Virus record (IMG/VR): IMGVR_UViG_3300020172_002285
Span: 1 to 49,800 of that record
Length of the DNA: 49,800 bases
DNA from: a virus
Direction: 5' to 3' (one strand)
The notes under the pieces were generated by a model. The model saw only the letters and a list, made by a program, of their open reading frames with translations. It had not been told where the DNA came from and did not search any database. Every line of letters begins with the position of its first letter. Positions within the stretch are counted from its first letter, which is position 1. Below are positions 1 to 8,072 of the stretch, one piece after another. The position numbers and the translations under genes are program-made.

Positions 1-708
1 GCCTTGGTTGCCTTGGTTTCCGACGAATCCCTGATTGCCTTGGAAGCCCTGCGTACCTTGGTTGCCTTGGTTTCCCTGATTGCCTTGGAAACCTTGAGTG
101 CCTTGGTTGCCTTGATTTCCTTGATTGCCTTGGAAGCCTTGAGTGCCTTGGTTGCCTTGATTTCCTTGATTGCCTTGAAAGCCCTGGTTGCCTTGGTTGC
201 CCTGGAATCCTTGGTTGCCTTGGAAACCAATAGCTCCCTGAAAGCCTTGAAAACCAGGAGGGCCTTGATGACCTTGATTGCCTTGATTTCCTTGTGAACC
301 TTGTGAACCCTGGTTTCCTTGGTTGCCTTGATTTCCCTGATTACCTTGGTTGCCTTGATTTCCTTGATGTCCCTGACGACCTGCAATATACCACTTGGAT
401 GCTGTGCTGTTATAAATCAAATAAACAGAAACAAATTCTGTCATTACAATAGGAGACAGTGTAGCAATATTGCCCGCTGCGGTTATTGTGATTGAGGAGC
501 TTGTTCCGTTGGCTCGAAGAACCAATAACTGGCCGTCTTGCAACGATGTATAGTTGATCGTCGTCAACGTATCTGACGTACCAACGCCGCCGCTGGGCGT
601 GACAGTATAGTGCGATCCCACCAACGAGCTAATCGTATTGGAAGAAATCGTCGTAATGCCAAACGAAGGGTTGACAAACGTAGCAGAAGTTATTTTACCT
701 GTTCTCAT
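1..708 (-). CDS. Collagen-like phage fibre protein, 3' part off the window
   Basis: The start codon at 708 is preceded by an AAGGAG ribosome binding site that overlaps the stop codon of the gene upstream. The first ~125 residues form a non-repetitive domain rich in T, S and V, like the head domains of phage structural proteins. From there to the window edge the protein is an uninterrupted Gly-X-Gln repeat (GNQGNQG, GFQGNQG) with no stop. Proteins of this kind are usually tail or capsid fibrils that form collagen-like triple helices. It is the last visible gene of a minus-strand fibre group. The C-terminus is outside the window, so length and end domain are unknown. The product class is well supported; its place on the virion is inferred. 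Confidence 0.85.
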   Translation of the reverse strand, partial: MRTGKITSATFVNPSFGITTISSNTISSLVGSHYTVTPSGGVGTSDTLTTINYTSLQDGQLLVLRANGTSSSITITAAGNIATLSPIVMTEFVSVYLIYNSTASKWYIAGRQGHQGNQGNQGNQGNQGNQGNQGSQGSQGNQGNQGHQGPPGFQGFQGAIGFQGNQGFQGNQGNQGFQGNQGNQGNQGTQGFQGNQGNQGNQGTQGFQGNQGNQGNQGTQGFQGNQGFVGNQGNQG

Positions 709-723
709 TGTTTATCTCACTCC

Positions 724-2190
724 TTAGTACACGATGATCCAAGACCAAGTACCTGTCACCGTAATACCAGTGAAGTCAACTGTCGATGAGTTACTATTGA
801 CGTATGTGGTTTCAGTCGGGATAACCAAGTTGGTGCTGTTATCATAAATCTGAATCAACAGTGGGAACGCAATGCCCAAACTGTGCGTAATAGTCAATAC
901 GTTTGCAGTCAAGCTCGCACTCGTAAAGGTTCCGGTAGCACGAGTCAAGAACGCTCCATTAAAGCCCTGATTGCCCTGTGCGCCTTGGTTGCCTTGGTTG
1001 CCCTGGTTTCCTTGAGGCGATGTGCCTTGGAAACCTCTATTGCCTTGATTGCCTTGGTTTCCTTGGTTTCCTTGGAAACCTTGCGTACCTTGATTGCCCT
1101 GATTTCCTTGATTTCCTTGGAAGCCTTGAGTACCTTGGTTGCCCTGGTTTCCTTGATTTCCTTGGAAGCCTTGCGTGCCTTGATTGCCCTGGTTTCCTTG
1201 TGAGCCTTGGAAGCCTTGAGTGCCTTGATTGCCCTGGTTTCCTTGTGAGCCTTGGAAGCCTTGAGTGCCTTGGTTGCCTTGGTTTCCGATGAACCCCTGA
1301 TTACCCTGGTTGCCCTGATTTCCTTGTGCGCCTTGTGTTCCTTGCACTCCCTGTGCGCCTTGCACTCCTTGATTTCCGACGAAACCTTGGTTGCCTTGGT
1401 TGCCCTGATTTCCTTGTGCGCCTTGGTTTCCTTGGTTGCCCTGGAATCCTTGGTTGCCTTGATTACCTTGACGACCTTGGTTGCCCTGGAATCCTTGGTT
1501 TCCTTGATTACCTTGGTTGCCTTGGTTGCCCTGGAAGCCTTGGTTGCCTTGATTACCTTGGTTTCCTTGGTTTCCTTGTGCGCCTTGAACACCCTGATTG
1601 CCTTGTGCGCCCTGCAACCCCTGCGGACCTTGGAAGCCTTGGAAGCCCTGGAAGCCTGAGCCGCCAGAACCGGGCATTGGTCCTTGATGACCTTGATTGC
1701 CTTGGTTGCCCTGATGACCTTGATTGCCTTGGTTGCCCTGATGACCTTGATTGCCTTGTGAGCCTTGGTTTCCTTGATTTCCCTGTAAGCCTTGTGCGCC
1801 AGACTTTCGATAAACCTCTGTCCAGGATGTGCCGTTAAAAAGTAAACATAATGGACCGTTGCTGAGATCATAAGTAGTGGCAGTATTTTTCAGGTGAATG
1901 GACCCGCCAGCCTCGTCAACTGTGATCGTTCTGGTCGAAGACGTACCTCGTTTTAAGATCAAATATTGACCGGCTTCTGCACCAGTGATACTGGTAATAT
2001 TGCAAGTGCCGCCAGAGCCGCCGACGTAAATAAATACGCCATCTTTGAGTGTATTGCCGCCGATTGTATAACTTGCAATGCTGAGAGCAACAGATGCGCC
2101 GGTGCCTACGTCATAGGTCGTTGATTCCGAACCATGAGTAATGTACTCGATGTACTTTGTGTCTATTAGACCGTGAACCATATTTGACAT
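724..2190 (-). CDS. Collagen-like phage fibre protein
   Basis: 488 residues. Residues ~1-130 are a globular head domain, ~135-410 are Gly-X-Gln collagen-like repeats dominated by GNQ, GFQ and GAQ, and the last ~75 residues form a beta-rich end domain containing LTITHSLG and ending in a GTWSWIIVY-like strand. That end domain resembles the end of the next gene upstream (2308-2802), so it is probably a shared trimerisation or tip module. An AAAGGGGT ribosome binding site precedes the ATG. Expected to be a trimeric virion fibre. The repeats are near-identical at the DNA level, so copy number could change by recombination and could also be mis-assembled. Confidence 0.88.
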   Translation of the reverse strand: MSNMVHGLIDTKYIEYITHGSESTTYDVGTGASVALSIASYTIGGNTLKDGVFIYVGGSGGTCNITSITGAEAGQYLILKRGTSSTRTITVDEAGGSIHLKNTATTYDLSNGPLCLLFNGTSWTEVYRKSGAQGLQGNQGNQGSQGNQGHQGNQGNQGHQGNQGNQGHQGPMPGSGGSGFQGFQGFQGPQGLQGAQGNQGVQGAQGNQGNQGNQGNQGFQGNQGNQGNQGNQGFQGNQGRQGNQGNQGFQGNQGNQGAQGNQGNQGNQGFVGNQGVQGAQGVQGTQGAQGNQGNQGNQGFIGNQGNQGTQGFQGSQGNQGNQGTQGFQGSQGNQGNQGTQGFQGNQGNQGNQGTQGFQGNQGNQGNQGTQGFQGNQGNQGNQGNRGFQGTSPQGNQGNQGNQGAQGNQGFNGAFLTRATGTFTSASLTANVLTITHSLGIAFPLLIQIYDNSTNLVIPTETTYVNSNSSTVDFTGITVTGTWSWIIVY

Positions 2191-2307
2191 TCTGTTACCC
2201 CTTTAACATTTGTCGGAATGCCGACCCTTCTCACATCTCTACATGGGTTGTGTAGTCGTATATACTGTGCGTAGGCTAAAAAGACCAAAATTCACTGGTG
2301 TTATATG
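2191..2307. other. Gap with a TATATA element
   Basis: 117 bases between fibre genes. TATATA at 2259-2264 lies ~70 bases before the start of the 724-2190 gene on the minus strand. No gene is seen. Confidence 0.35.
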
Positions 2308-2802
2308 TTAGCCAATTACAACAAGGTTCCATGTCCCCGAAATGGTCCCAAATCCAGTGAAATCAATCTGAAGTTGTGTTGTGTTTTGGAGAGAAATCTC
2401 GCTCGGTATGATTTGTTTATCATTTTCGTCGTAAATGGTGACACTGACATATTTTTGACCTAAACTATGCGTAACAGACAAAATACCAGCAGATAGGTCT
2501 GCGTCGGTAAAAGATCGCCTGTAGGCAATTGTTGTACTAGCGGATAGTGTCAGTGCCGTCCAATCACTATCGTTTCCTGCCCAGGGTCCAACTTTCAACG
2601 TCCAATACATTTGGTCGTTTTGAGTGAACACCAACATACCAAACCGGCGTCTAGCATCAGGAATGGCGTTTCGAGCAGCATAGTCCGCAACAGAACGTAG
2701 GCCGTCAATGCCGTAACCTGGATCGGTTACAGCATATGTATCGGTCGTATCTGTTGGGGCTAAAATGCCCGTTACGCTTACTGAGCCTGGAATCGCTGGC
2801 AT
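2308..2802 (-). CDS. Short phage structural protein with fibre-tip domain
   Basis: 164 residues and no collagen repeat. The first half (tyrosine- and aspartate-rich, with MLVFTQNDQMYW) looks like a phage baseplate or fibre-attachment head. The last ~75 residues contain LSVTHSLG, VTIYDEND and a closing GTWNLVVIG strand, matching the end domain of the collagen-like protein at 724-2190. It could be a free tip or chaperone-like subunit made from the same module. It starts 12 bases after the stop of the 2815-4155 gene and is probably co-transcribed with it. No enzymatic motif is visible. Function is inferred from context and the shared domain only. Confidence 0.72.
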   Translation of the reverse strand: MPAIPGSVSVTGILAPTDTTDTYAVTDPGYGIDGLRSVADYAARNAIPDARRRFGMLVFTQNDQMYWTLKVGPWAGNDSDWTALTLSASTTIAYRRSFTDADLSAGILSVTHSLGQKYVSVTIYDENDKQIIPSEISLQNTTQLQIDFTGFGTISGTWNLVVIG

Positions 2803-2814
2803 TACATTTGGTCC

Positions 2815-4155
2815 TTACGCCACTATTATCGAGATGGCCCCGCCAAGGATGTTCTTAGATCGGTAAACACGATAATTAGTTGTTTGACTAAAAGCATTCG
2901 TGACTGACACCAGACCATAAGACAAACTATTGGCTGTATTAGAAAAAAAGGCATCATCCACACTGCTTGCCATTGCCACGTTTAAGTTAGTAGCTGCGTC
3001 CTTAAAGGACACTGGAGAGCCAAATGATGTGGGAAAACAAAAGAACTTATAACCGCCTCCAGCGTATGCAAAAGTTCCACTAAAACCACTTGCCAACCCA
3101 CTATTCGTCAAGGCTTCAATCTGAGACTCAGTGAGAGTAGTGTTGGTGCTGGGTCCATAGTACCTTTGCCAGAACCATGAAACGGTAAATGTCGCCGAGA
3201 AATTCACCGCATTAGTATTGGTGCCTCGAATACTCCACTGATGAGTCGCCTGACTCGTCTTTTGAATGGCAGTAGGCAGAGCAATGGATTCCGTTCCGTC
3301 ATTCGCAGAACTTGTTGCCAAATCTACGTTATTTGTAACATCTCTAATCAATATCGTATTGGGACTTACGTTGCCAGAATTAGTTGTTCCCCATGTAAAG
3401 GTTTTAGTCCCTGAAATAGTGACACCAACTTCTACACTGGTAGATTGACCAGACATGACAAAAGAACTAAACGCAGGCGATTGATATGGGTACAAAAGTC
3501 TATCCCACATTTGCTGCATAGTTTGCAAACTAAATGTCGATCCAGATGTGATGCCACCAATTGTAGATGGTGTAGCCGACGCATTTGTATAAGAAACAGA
3601 TGCGTCACTACCCTGGAAGCCTTGATTGCCTTGGTATCCTTGAAGTCCATCTGCTCCTTGATAGCCTTGAAGTCCCGTTCCTGCTGCACCTTGATTGCCC
3701 TGGTATCCTTGAAGTCCATCTGCTCCTTGATAGCCTTGAAGTCCCGTTCCTGCTGCACCTTGATAGCCCTGGGTTCCATCAATACCAGCGAAGCCCTGGT
3801 AGCCTTGGCTTCCTTGATTGCCATCGACACCGGCAAAGCCTTGATAACCCTGTGGGCCTTGCCCGCCAACATCTCCCTGAAACCCTGCTCCTTGAACGCC
3901 TTGATAGCCTTGAAGTCCCGTTGGACCTTGTACTGTCGATCCTTCGCCTTGTGCGCCTTGCGGTCCAATTCGACCTTGTGCGCCTTGGCTACCAGGACTT
4001 CCATTTGATCCTTGGTGGCCTCGTGGTCCTGGATATGTTTGACCAATACGAGAAGAAACCACGAAGTCACGCATATCTTGTGCGTTGATTAGACCCTGAT
4101 TATTGTCAATAAACAGGGCTAACAATTCGGCTTCAGTTCTTATCGTATTTGGCAT
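2815..4155 (-). CDS. Collagen-like phage fibre protein with large C-terminal domain
   Basis: 446 residues. The N-terminus (TEAELLALFIDNNQGLINAQ) resembles the short leader of many phage fibre proteins. Residues ~40-185 are Gly-X-Gln/Gly-X-Y repeats, including a near-perfect in-frame duplication of a ~23-residue block containing GLQGYQGADG. Residues ~190-446 form a Ser/Thr-rich domain with beta-sandwich-like strands (GTKTFTWGTTN, QWSIRGTNTN), likely receptor-binding or decorative. It is first in order of transcription of the 1-4155 fibre group. The family is clear from the repeats; the receptor and the virion position are not visible. Confidence 0.85.
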   Translation of the reverse strand: MPNTIRTEAELLALFIDNNQGLINAQDMRDFVVSSRIGQTYPGPRGHQGSNGSPGSQGAQGRIGPQGAQGEGSTVQGPTGLQGYQGVQGAGFQGDVGGQGPQGYQGFAGVDGNQGSQGYQGFAGIDGTQGYQGAAGTGLQGYQGADGLQGYQGNQGAAGTGLQGYQGADGLQGYQGNQGFQGSDASVSYTNASATPSTIGGITSGSTFSLQTMQQMWDRLLYPYQSPAFSSFVMSGQSTSVEVGVTISGTKTFTWGTTNSGNVSPNTILIRDVTNNVDLATSSANDGTESIALPTAIQKTSQATHQWSIRGTNTNAVNFSATFTVSWFWQRYYGPSTNTTLTESQIEALTNSGLASGFSGTFAYAGGGYKFFCFPTSFGSPVSFKDAATNLNVAMASSVDDAFFSNTANSLSYGLVSVTNAFSQTTNYRVYRSKNILGGAISIIVA

Positions 4156-4165
4156 TTCTTTTCCA

Positions 4166-5041
4166 TTAGTTGTATGCTTCTCCGTGGTCTTGGCTAAATT
4201 CTCTGCCAGAACCTTGTTCTTTCACATACTTGCATTCAAAATAATCAACACGGTACAGGACTATGAACGGAACCCATGCACCATCTGACTCGTTGTCCAC
4301 ACAGATCGGAAGCTCCTTCCAGGGCGCACATTTGAAAACCCAATGTGCATCCAGTCCGCAATCTGCTAAGTATTCTTGTCCAATTTCCCATTCTGGCTTA
4401 CTGCCTCTCAATATCTCTACAGACCTTGCAATCTTGCGTGCCACTTTGGTAGGCAAGATCAAGTTATATTTCTGCACCTTATCAGAATAAACCACAGGTT
4501 TTTCTTCAAAGATCAAAGGGTGTATATCTGCCGGGTTCTTGATAACCACTGGCACAGTTCCTATTTTGAGCCGATCATGTTCTTGCTGTTGGACGGTAGA
4601 GGATGCTACATAAGCACCTTCTAGCCATACCATGTCAACTGATGGTTCTTCTTGAACTGGTTTAGGCGGGAGGTTTTTGACCGGCGTAATAACCGAATCA
4701 AATTCCGGTTCCACCGTAATCAATGACTTTAGCTCTCTTAGATCAACTTCATTCTTGGCACGGTCGAATTCCTGCCGCTGTATTACAAACGACGGCAAAT
4801 AAGCTCCCGTGTCAAAAATCATCTCCGCAGGCTTTTCTTCCTGATTTGGCATCGAAGACAATTTTTTAGCAACTGATTTATTAACGGCTTCTACCTCTAT
4901 TTTTGTTTCCAAAAATACAGGTCTATTCTTGAAGTCTTTGGCTAACTTCGCTCGTTGGTGTTCTTGTTGCTTCAAAATGGCGGGTGGGACATACGCTCCC
5001 GCAACATTTCCACGCTCAAAATTTTGCTTATAGGGCATCAT
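4166..5041 (-). CDS. Unknown protein with three GAY(V/L) repeats
   Basis: 291 residues from the ATG at 5041, chosen because AAGGAGG lies six bases upstream; an extension to 5125 would run through a terminator. Three copies of a ~20-residue motif are spaced through the protein: AGAYVPPAILKQQEHQRAK, TGAYLPSFVIQRQEFDRAK and EGAYVASSTVQQQEHDRLK. Each is followed by a variable, charged linker. The C-terminal ~100 residues contain a Cys- and Trp-bearing globular part (LDAHWVFKCAPWKELPICVD). No family recognised. It lies between the fibre genes and the tmRNA, so a structural role is possible but unproven. Confidence 0.75.
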   Translation of the reverse strand: MMPYKQNFERGNVAGAYVPPAILKQQEHQRAKLAKDFKNRPVFLETKIEVEAVNKSVAKKLSSMPNQEEKPAEMIFDTGAYLPSFVIQRQEFDRAKNEVDLRELKSLITVEPEFDSVITPVKNLPPKPVQEEPSVDMVWLEGAYVASSTVQQQEHDRLKIGTVPVVIKNPADIHPLIFEEKPVVYSDKVQKYNLILPTKVARKIARSVEILRGSKPEWEIGQEYLADCGLDAHWVFKCAPWKELPICVDNESDGAWVPFIVLYRVDYFECKYVKEQGSGREFSQDHGEAYN

Positions 5042-5095
5042 CGTAAACCTCCTTGATGTAGAGGTATGTATGAAAACCCAGCCCATGAAATGAAA

Positions 5096-5118
5096 AAAGC
5101 CTGCTGAAAGCAGGCTTT
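5096..5118 (-). terminator. Intrinsic terminator downstream of tmRNA (second)
   Basis: A perfect 10-bp stem (AAAGCCTGCT / AGCAGGCTTT, three-base loop) is followed on the minus strand by a run of T. It is the second of two terminators in tandem between the tmRNA and the 4166-5041 gene. Confidence 0.85.
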
Positions 5119-5132
5119 GGGGCAAAAAGAAA

Positions 5133-5161
5133 GGGCCACACCCCGGTTAAAGGTGTGGCCC
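5133..5161 (-). terminator. Intrinsic terminator of tmRNA
   Basis: A perfect 10-bp stem GGGCCACACC / GGTGTGGCCC is followed on the minus strand by TTTCTTTTT. It begins five bases after the tmRNA acceptor end, so mature 3' end formation needs trimming. Confidence 0.9.
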
Positions 5162-5165
5162 TGAG

Positions 5166-5541
5166 TGGAGCCGAGGGGAATTGAACCCCTGTCCGTCGAT
5201 AACAAAATTAAAGCCTCTACACGCTTGTCTCGTTGTTCGATTGTCAGGCTTTCAGGACCACTCCGAGCAAAGGTCCATAAGCCTTATCGACCTATTTTCT
5301 CGTCTTCAGGTAAGTCGCCCACCTTCAGACCAGCAAGATTTTACGGCTGACTTTTGAACGCTACTTGCGGCGCTTTCTCAGTCAGTGCCTAATTGCTTAG
5401 GCAGCGAGCGCTACCGGGGCAGCGCTCGGGAACTTAACAGTTTCGCCAGTTAAGGCTTGATCGACTTTTTAAGGAGCCTTTCGATCAACTCCTGCGTGCC
5501 ACTCTAACTTCATCCACCGCCGTCGAAACCGGGACGGCCCC
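5166..5541 (-). ncRNA. ssrA: Transfer-messenger RNA (tmRNA)
   Basis: The minus strand starts with GGGGCCG followed by a GGTTTCGACGG tmRNA signature, and ends with a T-arm (AGGGG-TTCAATT-CCCCT) and CGGCTCC plus A, which pairs with the 5' GGGGCCG. The internal tag reading frame ends GETVKFPSAAPVALAA then TAA (TAA at about 5397-5399), and the stop lies in the hairpin GCCTAA-GCAA-TTAGGC, as expected for tmRNA. The resume codon is probably the GGC or a codon next to it. CCA is not encoded (ACTC follows the acceptor stem), so the 3' end must be made by a CCA-adding enzyme. Its role is ribosome rescue and degradation tagging; SmpB is not seen in this window. Confidence 0.93.
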
Positions 5542-5718
5542 TTGTGCCAACTTTCACTTTCAATTCTGGCAAGAGACGGGTCTAGGTGTTGGCAAACCAG
5601 GACTTCGTTCATCTTGCCGCTCAAAAGCGGGCCTGTACGCTAAGGATAAGGGTCTTTCGGACCAAGCATCCTTCGGTCAGGTGCAATCATTCTACCACGG
5701 CGTTTTGCCGTTGTAAAG
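5542..5718. other. Intergenic leader of tmRNA, no gene seen
   Basis: About 180 bases with no convincing reading frame. Small inverted repeats such as GTCTTTCGGAC are present. No consensus sigma-70 promoter is clear upstream of the tmRNA, which may be transcribed from the 5719-5973 gene's promoter. Confidence 0.4.
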
Positions 5719-5973
5719 TCATCGGACGTAATTTTCCTGGCCCGGAATCCGCAATTTCGACCATTTCTTCTGGTCCGGGTCCATGACGAACGCCCCCACA
5801 CTCTTGTATCCCGCTGCCCTGACGATGTTCTCGCCCTGCTTTGGATCAGAAAAGCGTGCATTGAACTGAGCAAGTTTCTTGTCGTAGTCCAAGGCAGTAC
5901 GGTTCAGCGAGTCATTGTGTGACTCACTTACCTCTCGCTCTTTCAAAAAATCATTGAACTTTCGGAAACGCAT
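5719..5973 (-). CDS. Small protein with capsid-targeting-like N-terminus
   Basis: 84 residues from the ATG at 5973, placed by the AGGA nine bases upstream; a GTG two codons earlier is too close to it. The N-terminus MRFRKFNDFLKE matches the pattern M-x-x-F-x-x-F/Y-L-x-E found on several otherwise unrelated small proteins in this window (6124, 19190, 19460, 24247). The remainder is polar, ending KKWSKLRIPGQENYVR. T4 internal head proteins carry a comparable N-terminal capsid targeting sequence. An internal head protein is therefore a reasonable guess; no domain is recognised. Confidence 0.7.
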   Translation of the reverse strand: MRFRKFNDFLKEREVSESHNDSLNRTALDYDKKLAQFNARFSDPKQGENIVRAAGYKSVGAFVMDPDQKKWSKLRIPGQENYVR

Positions 5974-6004
5974 ATTCACCGTCCTGTTTTACTCTTGCTC
6001 TTAA

Positions 6005-6010
6005 TATATA
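6005..6010. promoter_or_regulatory. TATATA element between divergent genes
   Basis: AATATATACCTTCG lies about 30 bases from the minus-strand start at 5973 and about 115 bases from the plus-strand start at 6124. The same 14-base string occurs on the minus strand upstream of the 32218-32517 gene, so it may be a phage promoter motif. Confidence 0.35.
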
Positions 6011-6123
6011 CCTTCGAGTTGAGTTTTTATGATGGTCTGAAAGCAAAATACCTGCAACCCATGAAAGAAGTTTGGTGTTAAATACACCAACAGCACACTA
6101 GATAAGGAAACGGAGACAATCTT

Positions 6124-7230
6124 ATGGCACACATGAAATTTCAAGAATATTTGGATCGAAACAACAAGCTAAAGACTTCTGGCACTGTTAAACAGATTGC
6201 CGACTTCGATGGAAGTGTCGATACCAAACCCGCTAAAGAAAAGAAGCACAAAGATGCTGGCGGCAAAGGTCAAGATGGCGAAGTCAAACCTTACAAGAGC
6301 GGGACTGACGCTAAAGACCCCAATAAAGGCAAGCTCGGCGACGGATTCGCTCAAAAGGGCGATTCAAAGCTGAAGTACGAACCGGGTGACGGTTGGTACG
6401 GCGGCAAGAACGGCGTCAGTAAAAGCGAACAAGGCGTTCCTGGTGGAAAGAAATCCGCTACTTGGCCAAAGACCAAGACTCAGGAGTGGGTTGATCGCAC
6501 TAAGGGCATGTCTCTAGCCGAATTCACAAAGACAGTTCGTGCAGAAGCTATGAAGGGTCTTGACGAATGTGCCTGTCAAGAATCTCCTCATAACTCAATC
6601 AAAGAAACTATCGCTGTCTGCAAATGCAACCAGAAGTATGTCTCCGCTCTGGTTCGTGAAATGAAGCGAAATGGTTTGTTTGGCAAATTGGTTAAGGAAA
6701 TGGTCGATCATCCTGAAACCTTCAAGGCTCTTGCCATTCTAATGGAGCGTGATGAAATGTACGCTCGCAAACTCGCCAAAGCCATGAATGAAATGGTTGC
6801 TCCTCCAATGGGAGATGAAGCTGGCGGTGGTGATATTGGTGGCCCGCCAATGCACAAAATGAAGAAAAAGAAGTCACTGCCGCACCCTGATGATATGATG
6901 GGCATGGACGATGACGACATGGGCGACGAAATGCCTCATCCAGACGATATGCACGATGACGACATGGGCGACGATGACATGGGTGATGACGATGATCTCG
7001 GCGACGACGATCTCGGCCTCGGCGATGACGACGACATGGGCGACGACGACATGGGCGACGATGATATGGGTGACGACATGGGCGACGATGATGACATGGG
7101 AATGGGCGGGCCTCCTGCTCCTCCGCATGACAAGATTGGGAAGATTGCTCCTCCTAAAAAGAAGGGCGCACACCACAATCTGATGGCCGCAATGAAAGAT
7201 CATCCTGCACTAATGGGCGGCGGGATGTAA
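6124..7230 (+). CDS. Probable head or core protein with acidic DDDMG repeats
   Basis: 368 residues; GGAG eight bases before the ATG. The N-terminus MKFQEYLDRNNK fits the capsid-targeting-like pattern shared with several small genes here. Residues ~20-130 are Lys/Gly-rich and probably disordered. Residues ~150-225 form a Cys-containing helical segment (CACQESPHNS, CKCNQKYVSALVREM). Residues ~255-330 are a long run of D-D-D-M-G repeats, and the end is Pro/Lys-rich. Highly acidic repeats of this kind occur in scaffold, core and metal-binding proteins. A strong terminator follows. Function is inferred; no family is recognised. Confidence 0.8.
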   Translation: MAHMKFQEYLDRNNKLKTSGTVKQIADFDGSVDTKPAKEKKHKDAGGKGQDGEVKPYKSGTDAKDPNKGKLGDGFAQKGDSKLKYEPGDGWYGGKNGVSKSEQGVPGGKKSATWPKTKTQEWVDRTKGMSLAEFTKTVRAEAMKGLDECACQESPHNSIKETIAVCKCNQKYVSALVREMKRNGLFGKLVKEMVDHPETFKALAILMERDEMYARKLAKAMNEMVAPPMGDEAGGGDIGGPPMHKMKKKKSLPHPDDMMGMDDDDMGDEMPHPDDMHDDDMGDDDMGDDDDLGDDDLGLGDDDDMGDDDMGDDDMGDDMGDDDDMGMGGPPAPPHDKIGKIAPPKKKGAHHNLMAAMKDHPALMGGGM

Positions 7231-7250
7231 TCAGCAAATAACTATATTGA

Positions 7251-7278
7251 AAGGCAGGTGGGATTTCTCACCTGCCTT
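7251..7278 (+). terminator. Intrinsic terminator
   Basis: A perfect 10-bp stem AAGGCAGGTG / CACCTGCCTT with an 8-base loop, then TTTTTA on the plus strand. It ends the 6124-7230 transcript. Confidence 0.93.
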
Positions 7279-7295
7279 TTTTTATTGGACAATAG

Positions 7296-8072
7296 ATGAT
7301 TTACTATCATGACCATCCTGAATATCGCATTGGCGACGAAATTCAAACTACTGCTTTAATCAAGTATTTGAATCTCAAAGGTCATGCTGTCTACTACAAA
7401 GACTCAAATCCCTACGTCTCAGCTATTGAACTGTTCCCAGATGATCTTGTAGTTTTTGCCTCAGCGAATCATTTCGACTATCCAATATTTGAACCGTACA
7501 ATATGTGGTACTGGAATCCCATGTTGAGAAACATGGGCATATGGACTGATCTCAAAGACCATTATCAAGAAGACAAGGCAGACTTGGACGTAGTGTTCAT
7601 TCCGGTCTTAAACTCAGGATACAACACAGAACGAGATATAACCCCTAAATCTGCTGCTGACACCTTTCAATTGCTACTCAGACGCTACCCAAAAGTCTGC
7701 ATGGTCATCGACAAAAGAAAGCGGCACATTCTCGACATCGACCACCCCAGCGTCATCTACAGCAGCGACATCTACGAAACATTCAACTACGTTCGCAGAA
7801 GCAAAATATTCGTCGGTATGGACACTGGAACGAGTCATTTCGCCGGGGGCATCAAACACCCCCGAATGATTCTGGCGATGCCTGACGAGAAACCACTGGC
7901 AATACACAATTGGCAAAGAGAACTGATTGCAGAGCGATGCGGCGAGCCAGAGATATTGAAAATGGAATACAACTCACTGCCCTGCTGCGATCCTAAGCAG
8001 TATCAATCCTTCTACATAAAGAACAATCAAATGCCCATCAGGAAAATGATGCGGGCGATAGATGGCCTATAA
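7296..8072 (+). CDS. GT9-like (heptosyltransferase-fold) glycosyltransferase
   Basis: 258 residues. The N-terminal YRIGDEIQTTALIKYLNLKG resembles the start of GT-B glycosyltransferases of the GT9 heptosyltransferase type. The C-terminal FVGMDTGTSHFAGGIKHP matches their nucleotide-sugar site, where a D/S-G-x-x-H motif is followed by a small-residue turn. It is shorter than usual GT9 enzymes (~320-350 residues). Its 3' end overlaps the opposing nuclease gene by 35 bases. It probably transfers a sugar onto a phage or host glycan, like the related gene at 46223 and in line with HldE at 20249. The substrate cannot be read from sequence. Confidence 0.72.
   Translation: MIYYHDHPEYRIGDEIQTTALIKYLNLKGHAVYYKDSNPYVSAIELFPDDLVVFASANHFDYPIFEPYNMWYWNPMLRNMGIWTDLKDHYQEDKADLDVVFIPVLNSGYNTERDITPKSAADTFQLLLRRYPKVCMVIDKRKRHILDIDHPSVIYSSDIYETFNYVRRSKIFVGMDTGTSHFAGGIKHPRMILAMPDEKPLAIHNWQRELIAERCGEPEILKMEYNSLPCCDPKQYQSFYIKNNQMPIRKMMRAIDGL

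Noticed and set aside
4-297. Leu/Ala-rich plus-strand reading frame over the first fibre gene
   Set aside because: It is the antisense of Gly-X-Gln repeats; the minus-strand frame has a start, ribosome binding site and known repeat type.
6874-7203. Val/His-rich minus-strand frame
   Set aside because: Shadow of the DDDMG repeats of the 6124-7230 gene.
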